Below, one piece after another: positions 5,374-6,400 of a stretch of DNA of 6,400 nucleotides; positions within the stretch are counted from its first letter, which is position 1, and every line of letters begins with the position of its first letter. Source of the stretch: an uncultured Moraxellaceae bacterium (GTDB taxonomy: Bacteria; Pseudomonadota; Gammaproteobacteria; Pseudomonadales; Moraxellaceae); assembly GCA_937928295.1 (NCBI GenBank), contig CALEYY010000143.1, positions 1 to 6,400 on the forward strand. The letters are read 5' to 3'. The notes below the pieces were generated by a model, which worked only from the letters and a program-made list of their open reading frames with translations, made no database searches and had not been told where the DNA came from. Position numbers and translations under genes: made by a program.

Positions 5374-5580
5374 TTAGAAGTTGCCAGCGTCATCGTCCGA
5401 AATTTCACCAGGATTCTTTTCTTGCTGAATCCGTTGGTAAATTTCTTCGCGATGCACGGCCACATCCTTGGGCGCGTTCACACCAATCCGCACTTGATTG
5501 CCCTTTACGCCCAGCACAGTTACTGTAACTTCATCACCTACCATCAAAGTCTCGCCAACACGGCGGGTCAGAATCAACAT
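5374..5580 (-). CDS. csrA: Carbon storage regulator CsrA (RNA-binding translational regulator)
   Basis: 68-residue CsrA/RsmA, a homodimeric RNA-binding protein that blocks or stabilises mRNAs by binding GGA motifs, often over ribosome sites. The sequence begins MLILTRRVGETLMVGDEVTVTV and has the key RNA-contacting residues L4, R6 and R44 (VHREEIY, 42-48). The body is full length, with a somewhat acidic C-terminal tail (NPGEISDDDAGNF) a little longer than the E. coli protein (61 residues). ATG 5580 is chosen over an in-frame ATG at 5592: GGAG lies 6 nt upstream and MLILTR is the universal N-terminus. It follows lysC by 149 nt on the same strand, and the leader is GGA-rich, consistent with autoregulation. 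Confidence 0.97.
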   Translation of the reverse strand: MLILTRRVGETLMVGDEVTVTVLGVKGNQVRIGVNAPKDVAVHREEIYQRIQQEKNPGEISDDDAGNF

Positions 5581-5729
5581 GTCAATCTCCAATAAAAAGC
5601 GGACTCAGATACGTCCAAAATTGTTTGGGTAAGCGCGGAGTCCGTCTCCAGAAATCACGGCATAACGCCATGCTTTGGGACGCTCCATCGCCCACGACAC
5701 ATCCTGCCAACCCAATGTCTACGCAGCCC
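5581..5729 (-). promoter_or_regulatory. csrA leader with GGA motifs and two competing hairpins
   Basis: Six GGA triplets lie on the minus strand (5704-5702, 5686-5684, 5649-5647, 5643-5641, 5616-5614, 5590-5588); the last is in the Shine-Dalgarno. Hairpin A is GGAG-ACGGA-CTCC (5649-5637), which presents ANGGA in a 5-nt loop. Hairpin B pairs CGGACTC (5644-5638) with GAGTCCG (5606-5600) around an inner CCAAA/TTTGG stem (5628-5624 with 5619-5615). The two share bases and cannot coexist. I found no convincing sigma70 promoter here, so csrA may depend on lysC readthrough or on a promoter I cannot recognise. Confidence 0.5.
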
Positions 5730-6400
5730 TCAGGCTGCAGGTGCATCCAGATCAAACGCGGTGTGCAAGGCACGCACAGCCAGCTCAAGATACTTTTCTT
5801 CAACGACAACAGAAATCTTGATTTCCGATGTCGAGATCATCTGGATGTTAATGTTTTCTTTCGCCAAGGTGGCAAACATTTTGCTGGCAACACCGGCGTG
5901 TGAGCGCATGCCCACACCCACCAGCGATACCTTGCAGATCTTGTCGTCGGAAATCAGCTCGCGGGCGCCAATATCTTTCGCAACCGACTCCAGCACCGAC
6001 ACAGCCTTCTTCATGTCACCACGAGCCACGGTGAAGGTAAAATCGGTTGAGCCATCGGCCGACACATTCTGTACGATCATGTCGATTTCGATGTTGGCGT
6101 CGCCAATCGGGCTCAAAATACGCGACGCAATGCCCGGAGTATCAGGCACGCCACGCACGGTGAGCTTGGCTTCGTCACGGTTAAACGCAATCCCGGAGAT
6201 GACCGGCTTTTCCATATCGTCCTCTGCATCAACAGTAATCAAGGTTCCGCCGCCCTCGCCAAAGCTGGAGAGCACGCGCAACGGTACATGGTATTTGCCG
6301 GCAAATTCGACCGAGCGAATCTGCAGCACTTTCGAGCCCAGCGAAGCCATTTCGAGCATTTCCTCGAAAGTGATGGTCTCCAGGCGGCGCGCCTGCGGCA
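5730..6400 (-). CDS. lysC: Aspartate kinase, C-terminal regulatory part (5' end outside window)
   Basis: The last 222 complete codons of aspartokinase, which phosphorylates L-aspartate in the first step of the lysine, methionine, threonine and diaminopimelate pathway. Present are the end of the catalytic domain ('RRLETITFEEMLEMASLGSK') and two ACT domains: 'VRGVPDTPGIASRILSPIG' followed by 'IEIDMIVQN', and 'VSLVGVGMRSHAGVASKMFA' followed by 'INIQMISTSEIKISVVV'. The protein ends 'HTAFDLDAPAA'. Tandem ACT domains bind lysine and/or threonine for feedback inhibition. The missing N-terminal part is about 190 residues if the length matches betaproteobacterial enzymes of about 405-415. A small inverted repeat (GCAGCC/GGCTGC, 5723-5738) overlaps the stop but has no T-run, so readthrough into csrA is possible. 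Confidence 0.96.
   Translation of the reverse strand, partial: PQARRLETITFEEMLEMASLGSKVLQIRSVEFAGKYHVPLRVLSSFGEGGGTLITVDAEDDMEKPVISGIAFNRDEAKLTVRGVPDTPGIASRILSPIGDANIEIDMIVQNVSADGSTDFTFTVARGDMKKAVSVLESVAKDIGARELISDDKICKVSLVGVGMRSHAGVASKMFATLAKENINIQMISTSEIKISVVVEEKYLELAVRALHTAFDLDAPAA

Noticed and set aside
5605..5700. 31-codon minus-strand ORF (GTG 5700) in the csrA leader, a possible leader peptide
   Set aside because: The only purine-rich stretch is too close to the GTG, codon use is not distinctive, and the same bases are better explained by RNA structure. Conservation would be needed.
5723..5738. Inverted repeat GCAGCC-CTCA-GGCTGC at the lysC stop as a terminator
   Set aside because: It has only a 6-bp stem with no T-run on the minus strand; it is kept as a remark under lysC.

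Overview
The window looks like chromosome of a moderately GC-rich proteobacterium, most likely a betaproteobacterium (Neisseriales- or Burkholderiales-like). The grounds are a lysC C-terminus with the beta-type 'LETITFEEMLEMASLGSKV' region, csrA directly downstream of it, a tRNA-Ser(GCU) and tRNA-Arg(ACG) pair after csrA (also known from the Escherichia coli csrA locus), and encoded CCA ends on both tRNAs. The species-level placement is inference. I see no transposase, integrase, CRISPR array or phage gene.

Layout. (1) Bases 1-1893, minus strand: a two-gene unit. A membrane-anchored beta-propeller of the major royal jelly/yellow family is followed after 15 nt by a YihG-type lysophosphatidic acid acyltransferase whose 3' end lies outside the window. 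(2) Bases 2063-2845, plus strand: a complete classical short-chain dehydrogenase/reductase (SDR), divergent from the first unit. (3) Bases 2894-3925, minus strand: one ORF that joins two CDGSH iron-sulfur modules to an alpha/beta-hydrolase, with a near-perfect Shine-Dalgarno and ATG retained at the junction. This is the most unusual gene here. (4) Bases 3926-4350: a gene-poor gap holding the decayed core of a second SDR on the plus strand. (5) Bases 4351-4689, minus strand: tRNA-Ser(GCU) and tRNA-Arg(ACG), each with its own recognisable sigma70 promoter and GC-rich discriminator, then a GAAA-loop terminator. (6) Bases 4722-5243, minus strand: a secreted chalcone-isomerase-like protein placed between the tRNAs and csrA. 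(7) Bases 5317-6400, minus strand: csrA with a strong terminator and a GGA-rich leader, preceded by the C-terminal regulatory half of lysC.

How the parts may work together. The lysC-csrA-tRNA block is housekeeping: amino-acid biosynthesis, global post-transcriptional control and translation. The csrA leader contains a short hairpin presenting an ANGGA loop and a competing longer stem, which suggests CsrA feedback on its own mRNA (inference). The propeller/acyltransferase pair points to the envelope. The CDGSH-hydrolase fusion suggests a redox-linked or Fe-S-linked hydrolase, but its substrate cannot be read from the sequence. No complete new multi-gene system is evident; the novelty lies in single architectures and regulatory structures.
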